Shown here piece after piece: positions 1 to 5,440 of a DNA stretch of 9,342 nucleotides (position 1 is the stretch's first letter; every line of letters starts with the position of its first letter). The DNA is from Caldifarciminota bacterium (lineage in GTDB: Bacteria; Hydrothermota; Hydrothermia; S141-80). The position numbers and the translations under genes are program-made. The notes below the pieces were generated by a model. That model saw nothing but the letters and a program-made list of their open reading frames with translations. It made no database searches and was not told the origin of the DNA. Location: assembly GCA_015490255.1 (NCBI GenBank), contig WFYF01000288.1, positions 1 through 9,342 on the forward strand. Direction: 5' to 3'.

Positions 1-27
1 GGGCTCGGAGATGTGTATAAGAGACAG
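1..27 (+). other. Nextera/Tn5 adapter remnant (sequencing artefact)
   Basis: The first 27 bases match the 3' end of the Illumina Nextera read-2 transposase adapter. They include the complete 19-bp Tn5 mosaic end AGATGTGTATAAGAGACAG at 9-27, preceded by the adapter-specific GGGCTCGG. This is untrimmed library sequence, not a mobile element of the organism, and genomic sequence begins at 28. Apparent reading frames starting at 11 or 13 are translations of the adapter. Confidence 0.97.
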
Positions 28-442
28 GTCATGGAGGTGGAGACCTTCTCCAGGGGGGGATCTCCCGCATCACCCGCTCCATGGCCTCCACACTCCAGAC
101 GGACACGCCCACCTTGCCCACCTCCCCTTCCGCCATGGGGTGATCCGGATCGTAGCCCAGCTGGGTGGGAAGGTCAAAGGCGATGGACAGACCGGTCTGT
201 CCCTGGGAGAGGAGATAATGAAAGCGCTGGTTGGTTTCCTCAGCGGTCCCGAAACCGGCATACTGCCGCATGGTCCACAGCCGCCCCCGGTACATGGTGG
301 GATAAACCCCCCGGGTGTAGGGGGGCTTCCCCGGATCGTTGAGATCCCGGGCATAGTCCAGGTCCTGGACGTCCTCCGGGCGATAAAAGACCTTCAGGGG
401 GATCCCCGAAAGGGTGGTCCGTTCCTCAGGCTTCCGGCTCAT
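28..442 (-). pseudogene. Methylmalonyl-CoA mutase-type large subunit, N-terminal fragment, frameshifted at the contig edge
   Basis: N-terminal fragment of a B12-dependent acyl-CoA mutase, the family that interconverts methylmalonyl-CoA and succinyl-CoA in propionate metabolism. From the ATG at 440-442 about 125 residues match the family strongly: [22 protein letters not shown], then [36 protein letters not shown] and [11 protein letters not shown]. The Tyr in RQYAGF corresponds to the active-site Tyr of the family. The frame then reads [11 protein letters not shown] and stops at 29-31. With one base fewer in the 7-G run at 53-59 it reads [12 protein letters not shown], the usual family continuation, so this is a one-base insertion, most likely an assembly or sequencing error beside the adapter-contaminated edge. 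The start is supported by GGAGGG (complement of 448-453) 5 nt upstream. A possible -10 (TACAAT, complement of 470-475) lacks a convincing -35. It could also be a related mutase such as ethylmalonyl- or isobutyryl-CoA mutase, because the discriminating residues are off the contig. Confidence 0.9.
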
Positions 443-499
443 CCCAGCCCTCCCGTGCGGTTTTTGAAAATTGTACAGGTCCGCGCGTGAAAAAACACT

Positions 500-528
500 T
501 TGACAATCTGACGGCCCGTCCCCATAAT
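500..528 (+). promoter_or_regulatory. Sigma70-like promoter of the TIGR04255/HEPN/SDR operon
   Basis: A perfect TTGACA (500-505) is followed by a 17-nt spacer and CATAAT (523-528, 5 of 6 matches to TATAAT). It lies about 48 nt upstream of the ATG at 576, in the gap between the divergent mutase and TIGR04255 genes. This is the strongest promoter match in the window. Confidence 0.75.
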
Positions 529-575
529 AGAACCGGTCGCCCTCACACGCTGACACGTCCGCACGGAGAGACATC

Positions 576-1319
576 ATGGACAGGCGAAAATACCGGAACC
601 CTCCCATCGTGGAGGTTGTTGCGGAGTTCCGATTCGTCCCTTCCGGGAAATGGGGAGACCATCTTGTTGATGCGCTCCACAGGAAACTGCAACCGCGTTT
701 CCCTCTGCGCCGGTCCATGTCCGAAATGAACACTGCACCCGCTGCCCGGGAAAATCCTTCTCTCTTCGTTGAAATCCAGCACGGGGTCCGCTTTTTTCGG
801 AAAGACGAACGGGCGTTTGTGCAGGTCTACCCCTATCGTATTTCCATCCACCATCTGGCGCCTTATCCCCACTGGGAAGGCTTTCGTCCCCTGATTCTCG
901 ACGTGTTTGCGGCCATCCGTGATCTGGTTCCCGGTCTCTCCATTGAGCGTCTGGGCCTCCGGTATATCAACCGGATCACCATCCCCCGGGATCCCCTGAA
1001 GTTCCCGGACTATTTCACCCTCTATCCCCACATTGGTTCCTCTCTCCCCCGGACCCATAAAGCATTCGCCGTTTATCTGCTTTTCCCTTTTGAGGGGAAT
1101 CGGGACGCCCTGCACCTCCGCCTGGGGAGCGGTGAAATATCAGAAGGGAAACAGGCCGACGTTTTGCTGGATCTGGACTATTTTCTTGCTCACCCGGAGA
1201 GTTTGACCGAAGATCGTATTCCCGACTGGATGGACACCGCCCACAGGCATATTGTGAAAGTGTTTGAAGGGGTGATCACGGATCGTTTGCGGGCCCAGTT
1301 TGAGGAGGTGGAGCGATGA
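576..1319 (+). CDS. TIGR04255 family protein
   Basis: A 247-aa protein recognised by the N-terminal signature [15 protein letters not shown] (residues 6-20), typical of the sporadically distributed TIGR04255 family. The family's middle block [12 protein letters not shown] (126-137) and a C-terminal pattern [20 protein letters not shown] (223-242) are also present, and the length is normal. The biochemical function of the family is not known to me. No signal peptide or membrane segment is visible, so it is probably cytoplasmic. The ATG is supported by GGAG at 565-568, 7 nt upstream. It is the first gene of a four-gene run and its TGA overlaps the next ATG (ATGA, 1316-1319), which implies translational coupling. 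The patchy distribution of the family and the HEPN gene two positions downstream suggest an accessory, defence or toxin-antitoxin role, but that is inference. Confidence 0.85.
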   Translation: MDRRKYRNPPIVEVVAEFRFVPSGKWGDHLVDALHRKLQPRFPLRRSMSEMNTAPAARENPSLFVEIQHGVRFFRKDERAFVQVYPYRISIHHLAPYPHWEGFRPLILDVFAAIRDLVPGLSIERLGLRYINRITIPRDPLKFPDYFTLYPHIGSSLPRTHKAFAVYLLFPFEGNRDALHLRLGSGEISEGKQADVLLDLDYFLAHPESLTEDRIPDWMDTAHRHIVKVFEGVITDRLRAQFEEVER

Positions 1320-1771
1320 ACACCCTCGCCATTCTGACGTGGCCCTGGCCTGGTATATTCTCTTCAGGAAGTCCTTCCGCCACCGAAGAACAGATGCCCG
1401 AACCCACCCTCACAGAATCGCACACGGACCAGGTGGAACGCCGTCTCTCCGCAATCCTTGCCCGCTATTCCGTTCGGGACCCGGGAGTGATCTCTTTCCT
1501 CCGCACCCACGAACCGCTGCTTGACATCGTACTGGAAGCATCAGAACGCTTGAGGAGGCTTTTCGGCCATGCCACCCCTCTGGAACTTCACCTGTTTCGT
1601 GACCCGGAAACGGGAAACCGGGAGCTTTTCGCCCTGATCCATGTCCCCCCGGATATGCCTGTTGAAGAAATCCTGGCAACGCTTGACGCCTTTGACCGTT
1701 CTTGGTTTGTGACCGTGCAGGATCGTGTTGGGAATCTCTTCAACGTGGATGTGGTGTTTGATGAAGTTTGA
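1316..1771 (+). CDS. Conserved-looking hypothetical protein between TIGR04255 and HEPN genes
   Basis: A 151-aa protein that I cannot assign to a named family. The first ~26 residues (IFSSGSP, rich in Ser/Pro) look unstructured, and a second in-frame ATG at 1394 (residue 27) is a possible alternative start. Residues ~38-80 look helical (VERRLSAILARY, LDIVLEASERLRRLF). Residues ~88-150 alternate strand and helix, with LELHLFRDPETGNRELFALIHV, MPVEEILATLDAFDRSWF and a C-terminal NVDVVFDEV. The acidic C-terminal part vaguely recalls small proteins encoded just upstream of HEPN proteins, which suggests it is the partner or antitoxin of the next gene. The ATG at 1316 overlaps the previous stop by 4 nt, and its end overlaps the HEPN start by 11 nt, so the three are probably made together. 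It is real by context and frame, but its function is unknown. Confidence 0.75.
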   Translation: MNTLAILTWPWPGIFSSGSPSATEEQMPEPTLTESHTDQVERRLSAILARYSVRDPGVISFLRTHEPLLDIVLEASERLRRLFGHATPLELHLFRDPETGNRELFALIHVPPDMPVEEILATLDAFDRSWFVTVQDRVGNLFNVDVVFDEV

Positions 1772-2156
1772 CTGGAAAGACTTTATTGCACTGGCTGAGA
1801 CGCTGTATCACCAGGCAAACCACCTCGGACAGGAAGAAGCATGTCTCCGATCTGCGATCAGCCGGGCCTACTACGGGGCTTACGGGCTTGCCCGTGAAGT
1901 CGCGCGCCGAAAAGGGGTGCCTTTGAGCGGAACCCCTCAAGATCATGCAGTGGTTACACGTCATTTTCGCCGCGCGCCGGAACCTCTGTTTCGGAAAGTG
2001 GGGCTTGAACTTGGACGCCTGCGTAGAATGCGGAATCAGGCTGACTATGACGATCATTTTCCGCGCGTGGAAAAGGAAACCCTCCTCGCATTGAAACGGG
2101 CCAGGCAGATCCAGAAGGTCCTTTCCCACCCGGAGCAGGGGGAGACTTCCCCATGA
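1761..2156 (+). CDS. HEPN domain protein (UPF0332-like), putative RNase toxin
   Basis: A 131-aa all-helical protein. The block LRSAISRAYYGAYGLAREV (residues 29-47) and the later LRRMRNQADYDDH (87-99) are the two hallmark helices of the UPF0332-type HEPN family. The RN at 91-92 begins the HEPN motif. The usual histidine of RX4H is replaced, giving R91-N-Q-A-D-Y96, the RNxADYD form common in this subgroup. Many HEPN proteins are RNases of toxin-antitoxin or abortive-infection systems, usually paired with a MNT nucleotidyltransferase. No nucleotidyltransferase lies in this operon; the neighbours are an unknown protein and a TIGR04255 protein. I chose the ATG at 1761 (MKFDWKDF), which overlaps the upstream gene by 11 nt, over an in-frame start at 1725 because the family starts close to this point. 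The stop overlaps the SDR start (ATGA, 2153-2156). Whether it is catalytically active is uncertain. Confidence 0.85.
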   Translation: MKFDWKDFIALAETLYHQANHLGQEEACLRSAISRAYYGAYGLAREVARRKGVPLSGTPQDHAVVTRHFRRAPEPLFRKVGLELGRLRRMRNQADYDDHFPRVEKETLLALKRARQIQKVLSHPEQGETSP

Positions 2157-2890
2157 ACCGTCTTGCCGTGCTGTTCGGAGCCTCCAGAGGCATGGGATTC
2201 GCGGTGGCCCGGCGGATGGGCCAGGAAGGGTTTGATCTGATCCTGGCAAGCCGGGACCCCGAACCGGCGGCTTCCCGGCTGAAGGAAGAAGGCCATGCCG
2301 TTCGGGCGCTGGCTGCGGACATCGGAGACCCCGCCACCCCCTCGCGGCTTCTGGAGATGCTCGGCGACACACCGAAGGTGGACGCCCTTCTGCTCAACGC
2401 CGGCGGTCCGCCGGTGCTGGCCTTCCGGGAGGTGGACGACACGCTGTGGCGCACGTGGTTTGAGACCATGGTGGCAGGACCGCTTCGCATCCTCCGGGCC
2501 CTCCTTCCCCTGCTGGAACAGGCCCGTCCCGGCCGGGTGGTGGCCATCACGTCCTTCACCGTCCGGAACCCCCTCGCTGGCATGGCCCTGTCCAACGCCC
2601 TCCGGGCCGCCCTCACCAACGCCCTGTTCACCGCCGCCCGGGAGCATCCCGGCGTGCTCATCAATACCGTGGCCCCCGGGTTCATCCAGACGGAGCGTCT
2701 CGCGGCCTTTCAGGAAGCCCAGGCCCCTCTGCAGGGGAAAGCCGTGGAGGCCCTCCGGCGGGAACTCGCCGAAAAGACAGCCCTGAAACGCATCGGCACC
2801 CCGGAGGAAATCGCGGAGGTGATCGCCTTTCTTCTCTCCCGGAACACGTACATCACCGGCCGGGAAATTCCGGTGGATGGGGGACTTTAA
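2153..2890 (+). CDS. Atypical SDR-family oxidoreductase lacking the YxxxK pair
   Basis: A 245-aa Rossmann-fold protein of normal SDR length. The nucleotide-binding glycine motif is GASRGMG (residues 9-15), followed by D56 (AADIGDP), the NAGG motif (82-85), the expected serine in AITSF (S134), NTVAPGFIQTERL (171-183) and the C-terminal VDGG (241-244). The catalytic YxxxK is replaced by S147-N-A-L-R151 in LSNALRAAL. This matches a known atypical subgroup annotated as 3-oxoacyl-ACP reductase-like (BKR-like SDR) with NAGGPP and SNAxR, so substrate and even activity are unclear. It is expected to be cytoplasmic and to bind NAD(P). The ATG overlaps the HEPN stop by 4 nt, with GGGGAG about 9 nt upstream, making it the last gene of the operon. 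By eye its codon use is more GC-rich than the three genes before it, so it may be the resident gene to which an accessory cassette was joined. Confidence 0.9.
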   Translation: MNRLAVLFGASRGMGFAVARRMGQEGFDLILASRDPEPAASRLKEEGHAVRALAADIGDPATPSRLLEMLGDTPKVDALLLNAGGPPVLAFREVDDTLWRTWFETMVAGPLRILRALLPLLEQARPGRVVAITSFTVRNPLAGMALSNALRAALTNALFTAAREHPGVLINTVAPGFIQTERLAAFQEAQAPLQGKAVEALRRELAEKTALKRIGTPEEIAEVIAFLLSRNTYITGREIPVDGGL

Positions 2891-2895
2891 AGACA

Positions 2896-2927
2896 CCCCA
2901 CGTGATTCCTCGCGGAATCACGTGGGG
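2896..2927 (+). repeat. Palindromic unit 1
   Basis: Perfect 14-bp stem: CCCCACGTGATTCC (2896-2909) pairs with 2914-2927 across a TCGC loop. The tail ACCCCGGAAATAAACAC follows. It begins 6 nt after the SDR stop codon and could protect or terminate that transcript. Confidence 0.85.
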
Positions 2928-2945
2928 ACCCCGGAAATAAACACT

Positions 2946-2972
2946 CCATGAAATTCCGAGGGAATTTCATGG
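2946..2972 (+). repeat. Palindromic unit 2
   Basis: Perfect 12-bp stem: CCATGAAATTCC (2946-2957) pairs with 2961-2972 across a GAG loop. The tail GGACCCGGAAAAACATA then CCCCGGAAAGAACA follows. The inner stem differs from unit 1 on both arms in a matching way. Confidence 0.82.
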
Positions 2973-3003
2973 GGACCCGGAAAAACATACCCCGGAAAGA
3001 ACA

Positions 3004-3037
3004 CCCCGCGACGTTTCCGTACGGAAACGTCGCGGGG
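3004..3037 (+). repeat. Palindromic unit 3
   Basis: Perfect 34-nt palindrome: CCCCGCGACGTTTCCGT (3004-3020) followed directly by its reverse complement (3021-3037), foldable as a 15-bp stem with a GTAC loop. The tail GCCCCGGGAAACATAT follows. Thirteen bases of its left arm (GCGACGTTTCCGT) recur exactly in the copy at 6104-6116. Confidence 0.87.
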
Positions 3038-3052
3038 GCCCCGGGAAACATA

Positions 3053-3086
3053 TCCCACGGGGTTTTCTCAGGAAAACGCCGTGGGA
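3053..3086 (+). repeat. Palindromic unit 4
   Basis: TCCCACGG (3053-3060) pairs with CCGTGGGA (3079-3086), and GTTTTC (3062-3067) pairs with GAAAAC (3072-3077), with a single G/G mismatch between the two helices. The tail ACCCAAAAATATCCCGG is a diverged version of the family tail. Confidence 0.78.
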
Positions 3087-3116
3087 ACCCAAAAATATCC
3101 CGGTTACATCGCCCCT

Positions 3117-3153
3117 ATCCGGAAACACTGTGGAGGCCCTGGAAAATATACCC
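3117..3153 (+). repeat. Decayed palindromic unit 5
   Basis: TCCGGAAACACTGTGGAGG, then CCCTGGAAAATATACCCTG, aligns by eye with the right arm and tail of the unit at 4088-4117 (GGAAACACCGCGGGGG, then CCCCGAAAACATACCCCG). A matching left arm is not recognisable, so this is probably a half-unit next to the HepT 3' end. Confidence 0.55.
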
Positions 3154-3166
3154 TGCTGAGGCCGGA

Positions 3167-3565
3167 TTACGTGATTCGCGGGGCGATCTGGCGGAGGAAA
3201 GCCCGGAAATCCTCAAGATGGTCCAGAAACGCGTAAAGCCGGGAGACGTCCACGAAGGCATATTCGTGCACGAGGCGGTTGCGCAGGCCGACCATGCCCC
3301 TGAGGCGCGCGGCAAGGTCCGGCGTCACGTACCCTGCGTGTTCCAGAAGGTCCACACAGGAGGCATAGGTTTCCGGCGTCCCGATCCTGTCCCGAACAAT
3401 CAGGTGGCAGCTGATGTCCACCACCATCTGGACGGCTTCAAGGAGCCCATAGCGCAGCGCCCATTCAAGATAGGGATTGCTCCGGACATCCTCCAGGGTA
3501 TACCGCTTCCGGAATTGTTCCAGCTGGACAAGGTGTGTTTCCAGACGCTGGAGTTTTTGCCTCAC
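3167..3565 (-). CDS. hepT: HepT-like RNase toxin (HEPN, DUF86)
   Basis: A 132-aa all-helical HEPN protein of usual length. The catalytic RX4HXY motif is intact: R95-N-R-L-V-H100-E-Y102 inside MVGLRNRLVHEYAFVD. Other family positions are visible at YLEWALRYGLLEAVQMVVDIS (32-52) and the conserved Gly/Asp region. In characterised systems HepT cleaves RNA (tRNA has been shown as a target) and is inactivated when the partner MntA adds AMP to the Tyr of RX4HXY, here Y102. The start is the GTG at 3563-3565, which overlaps the mntA TGA (GTGA) and has GGAGGG about 7 nt upstream. It is therefore co-translated with the antitoxin gene before it. All key residues are present, so the toxin looks functional. 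The TAA stop lies about 14 nt from the decayed repeat unit, and the gene is convergent with the SDR operon. Confidence 0.93.
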   Translation of the reverse strand: MRQKLQRLETHLVQLEQFRKRYTLEDVRSNPYLEWALRYGLLEAVQMVVDISCHLIVRDRIGTPETYASCVDLLEHAGYVTPDLAARLRGMVGLRNRLVHEYAFVDVSRLYAFLDHLEDFRAFLRQIAPRIT

Positions 3566-3993
3566 GGGCTATCCCTCCGGAGGCCCAGGCGCCGGTGAAA
3601 GGCTTCATCAATCCAGCGCCGCAGGGGGGCGGTGTCCAGATAGTGGAGGATGGTGCGGTGCTGAAAGGTCTCCAGGGCTTTCGGGTTGTGACACACCACC
3701 AGCATCCCGGAGGAAAGGATCTCAAACGCCAGGCGGGGGCGGGTCTCGGGAAGGCGGTTGAGTTCCACGAGGTCCACGGGTCTTCCGGTGTGCTGTTCCA
3801 CCGCGGCGCTGATGCGCCCCTGCTCCAGGAGATCCACAGGTGTTGCGAAATGGATGGCCAGATCCAGATCGCTCCAGGGGAAGAGGGTTCCCCGGGCGGC
3901 CGAACCAAACAGGAACGCAAAATCCACGACATCTCCCCACGGGTCCAGAGACCTCCGGATGACCTGAATGATTTCGGTTTGCGGTGCAGTCAC
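3562..3993 (-). CDS. mntA: MntA-like nucleotidyltransferase antitoxin
   Basis: A 143-aa minimal nucleotidyltransferase. The canonical GSX10DXD motif is G30-S31 to D42-L-D44 (FGSAARG, then SDLDLAI), and a third acidic residue is D74 in VDLVEL. In known MntA-HepT systems this enzyme adds AMP to the HepT tyrosine and so neutralises it. I place the start at the GTG 3991-3993, preceded by GGAAGGA 5-6 nt upstream. The longer GTG at 4072-4074 is rejected because it lies inside a repeat hairpin and upstream of the promoter's -10, and its extra 27 residues do not resemble the family. The gene stops on TGA 3562-3564, overlapping the hepT start. C-terminal residues 107-140 (ALETFQHRTILHYLD, RWIDEAF) form the usual helical tail. 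It is likely active. Confidence 0.92.
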   Translation of the reverse strand: MTAPQTEIIQVIRRSLDPWGDVVDFAFLFGSAARGTLFPWSDLDLAIHFATPVDLLEQGRISAAVEQHTGRPVDLVELNRLPETRPRLAFEILSSGMLVVCHNPKALETFQHRTILHYLDTAPLRRWIDEAFHRRLGLRRDSP

Positions 3994-4035
3994 GATTCTT
4001 CCTTCCCCGGGCGCTTGAACAGGTGCTCCGGATGA

Positions 4036-4063
4036 ATTATACGGCACAGATGGCGAATGAAAA
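4036..4063 (-). promoter_or_regulatory. Promoter of the mntA-hepT operon
   Basis: On the minus strand TTTTCA (4063-4058) is followed by a 16-nt spacer and a perfect TATAAT (4041-4036). Transcription would begin near 4029, giving a ~35-nt leader before the GTG at 3993 and excluding the upstream GTG at 4074. The -35 abuts the palindromic element at 4069-4102. Confidence 0.65.
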
Positions 4064-4068
4064 TTATG

Positions 4069-4126
4069 CCCCACGCTGTTTCCTTACGGAAACACCGCGG
4101 GGGCCCCGAAAACATACCCCGAAAAA
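4069..4126 (+). repeat. Palindromic unit 6 with full tail
   Basis: CCCC-x-CG-x-TGTTTCC (4069-4083) pairs with GGAAACA-x-CG-x-GGGG (4088-4102) with two mismatches and a TTAC loop. The complete conserved tail GCCCCGAAAACATACCCCG follows, then AAAAAC. It is in the same orientation as the 2896-3153 array and lies just upstream of mntA, so the toxin-antitoxin pair is bracketed by copies of the element. Confidence 0.78.
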
Positions 4127-4215
4127 CTCACAATTCACGATTTCTCTCTTGCCGGGGTCTGGGGTCCCTGCGGAGCTTGCAGAACTTCTAAAGCGTTCTG
4201 CTGGCGTGGTTAGCT

Positions 4216-4276
4216 CCCCAAGAGATTGCCTTCGGAAATCCCTTGGGGTAGAACCCTCCCCCGTCAAGGGGGAGGG
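4216..4276. repeat. Double hairpin, second palindrome family
   Basis: The first hairpin pairs CCCCAAG (4216-4222) with CTTGGGG (4242-4248) and GATT (4224-4227) with AATC (4237-4240), with one mismatch. The second is a perfect 9-bp stem, CCCTCCCCC (4254-4262) with GGGGGAGGG (4268-4276), and a GTCAA loop. The sequence and tail differ from the units above. This type of CCCTCCCCC/GGGGGAGGG palindrome is common in bacterial intergenic DNA. No T-run follows. Confidence 0.65.
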
Positions 4277-4361
4277 GGCAACCGCCCTGATCAGGGAGCT
4301 TGTTATACCGCAAAACCTGCAGGGTTTTCCCAGAGTTCGGATTTTTACAAGCCCGTCTGGC

Positions 4362-4390
4362 TTGAACGGTCCGCTCATGCTGTGTATCTT
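4362..4390 (+). promoter_or_regulatory. Candidate promoter of the DUF4268-lipoprotein pair
   Basis: TTGAAC (4362-4367), a 17-nt spacer and TATCTT (4385-4390). It would leave a leader of about 100 nt before the ATG at 4496. The match is moderate. Confidence 0.4.
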
Positions 4391-4495
4391 TTAGCCATGC
4401 GTTTGTCAGCGGTCGTGGTGTCGTTGCGGGCATCATGGACTCGATCATCGGAATCCCTAGAATGAACCCTGAACAGTGGCACCTGGAGAAAAGTC

Positions 4496-5440
4496 ATGAT
4501 CGGCCGGTTGAAAAAGGTTCCTCTCCGGGAGGTCTGGGCCCATGAAGCCCGGGATTTCACCTCCTGGCTTGCCGATAATCTGGACTATCTGGAAGATGTG
4601 CTGGGGTTCCCTCTGAACCTGGTCGCCCAGGAGTCTCCCGTCGGTCCCTTTTCGGCAGACATCCTGGCGGAAGACCCCGCAGGAAACCTGGTGGTGATTG
4701 AAAATCAACTTGCGGCCACAGATCACGACCATCTCGGTAAAATTCTCACATATATGAGCAATCTGGAGGCAAAAACCGCGCTGTGGATCGTTGCCCGGGT
4801 CCGGCCCGAACATGAGCGGGCGGTGCAGTGGCTCAACGAATTCCTTCCCGCAGGCGTATCACTTTATCTCATTCAGGTGGAGGCTGTACGGATTGGCGAT
4901 TCTCCACCGGCTCCCCTTTTCACCATTGTGGCCGGTCCAAGCGAGGAAACCCGGGCCATCGGCGGACAAAAGAAAGAACTTGCGGAACGTCACAAACGCA
5001 GACGCGAATTCTGGGCATTACTTCTGGAGAAAGCCCGGAAGCGGACTCGTCTTCACGCGAACCGCTCCCCCACCACCGATCACTGGATCTCCACAGGGGC
5101 CGGCAAAAGCGGGCTGAAGTGGACCTATGTGATTCTGAAAGATCATGCCCGTGTGGAACTGTATATCGACACCCCGGATCAGGCTGCCAACAAGGCGATT
5201 TTTGACCATCTCCATCACCACCGTGAGGCCATTGAACAGGCCTTCGGAGCCCCCCTGGAATGGCTGCGTCTGGATTTCCGACGTGCTTCCCGGATCGCGT
5301 ATACCCTTCGGGGAAAAGGCGGGTTGCAGGATAGAGACCGATGGGATGAGCTTCAGGAAGCCATGATTGACGCTATGATCCGAATGGAAAAGGCATTTCG
5401 CCCCTATTTGAAATCCCTGCCCGACTCACCTGCGCCATGA
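4496..5440 (+). CDS. DUF4268-type protein with PD-(D/E)XK nuclease-like N-terminus
   Basis: A 314-aa protein. The N-terminal ~130 residues carry a restriction-endonuclease-like core: QESPVGPFSADILAED (residues 45-60, with D55), VVIENQL (66-72, E69-x-Q71 in the ExK position), then TDHDHLGKILTYMSNL (75-90) and a strand block TALWIVARVRPEHERAVQWLNE (94-115). This DIL/IENQ/DHDHLG combination is typical of DUF4268-containing nuclease-like proteins. A basic helical linker follows (about 158-190), then a C-terminal DUF4268 region (about 170-305: FWALLLEK, ELYIDTPDQAANKAIFDHLHHHREAIEQAFG). The family is thought to act on DNA in accessory or defence contexts, but a specific activity is not known to me. 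The ATG at 4496 has GGAG about 8 nt upstream. Its stop overlaps the next ATG (ATGA, 5437-5440). Gln in place of Lys in ExK occurs in active nucleases, so it need not be dead. Confidence 0.85.
   Translation: MIGRLKKVPLREVWAHEARDFTSWLADNLDYLEDVLGFPLNLVAQESPVGPFSADILAEDPAGNLVVIENQLAATDHDHLGKILTYMSNLEAKTALWIVARVRPEHERAVQWLNEFLPAGVSLYLIQVEAVRIGDSPPAPLFTIVAGPSEETRAIGGQKKELAERHKRRREFWALLLEKARKRTRLHANRSPTTDHWISTGAGKSGLKWTYVILKDHARVELYIDTPDQAANKAIFDHLHHHREAIEQAFGAPLEWLRLDFRRASRIAYTLRGKGGLQDRDRWDELQEAMIDAMIRMEKAFRPYLKSLPDSPAP

Larger units (their letters stand above)
2896..3153 (+). repeat. Tandem array of palindromic hairpin units (four clear, one decayed)
   Basis: The gap between the convergent SDR and HepT genes is filled by units beginning at 2896, 2946, 3004 and 3053 (spacing 50, 58 and 49 nt) and a decayed unit at about 3117-3153. 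Each unit is a near-perfect hairpin followed by a conserved tail of the form GGGG(A/G)CCC(C)GGAAAnACATA, sometimes continuing CCCCGGAAA. The inner stem sequence differs between units but stays self-complementary. No T-tract follows, so classical intrinsic termination is not evident. It resembles REP/BIME-like intergenic elements. Further copies lie at 4069, 6099 and, inverted, 8800. Confidence 0.85.
4103..4495. other. Intergenic stretch without a credible gene, rich in palindromes
   Basis: Roughly 390 nt between the mntA promoter region and the DUF4268 gene. No frame resembles a protein. One minus-strand frame gives PSPLTGEG, a translation typical of dispersed non-coding GC-rich palindromes that are often mis-annotated as hypothetical genes. 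It holds the tail of unit 6, two hairpins at 4216-4276, a small palindrome AAAACCTGCAGGGTTTT (4312-4328) and a candidate promoter at 4362-4390. Confidence 0.7.

Noticed and set aside
2054..2896. Long 280-aa minus-strand frame opposite the SDR gene
   Set aside because: It is antisense to a gene with clear SDR motifs, and its translation is low-complexity and Gly/Arg/Pro-rich, typical of GC-rich shadow frames.
2896..2940. Rho-independent terminator after the SDR gene
   Set aside because: The stem is strong but is followed by ACCCCGGAAATAA with no T-run, and the same holds for the other units. A structural role at transcript ends remains possible.
2896..3105. Regularly spaced repeats as a CRISPR array
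   Set aside because: The conserved part is the hairpin flanks and tail, the variable part is itself palindromic, unit length varies (49-58) and no cas gene is present. Spacers are not expected to be self-complementary.
2896..3153. Integron attC sites
   Set aside because: No GTTRRRY-type R' and R'' boxes at the ends, and no integrase gene in the window.
3994..4074. Upstream GTG start for mntA at 4072-4074
   Set aside because: It lies inside the repeat hairpin and upstream of the TATAAT at 4036-4041. The GTG at 3993 has a good ribosome binding site and fits the family length.
4103..4448. Small frames in the 4.1-4.45 kb gap as hypothetical genes
   Set aside because: They run through hairpins, have no ribosome binding sites of note and give peptides such as PSPLTGEG that are typical of non-coding palindromes.
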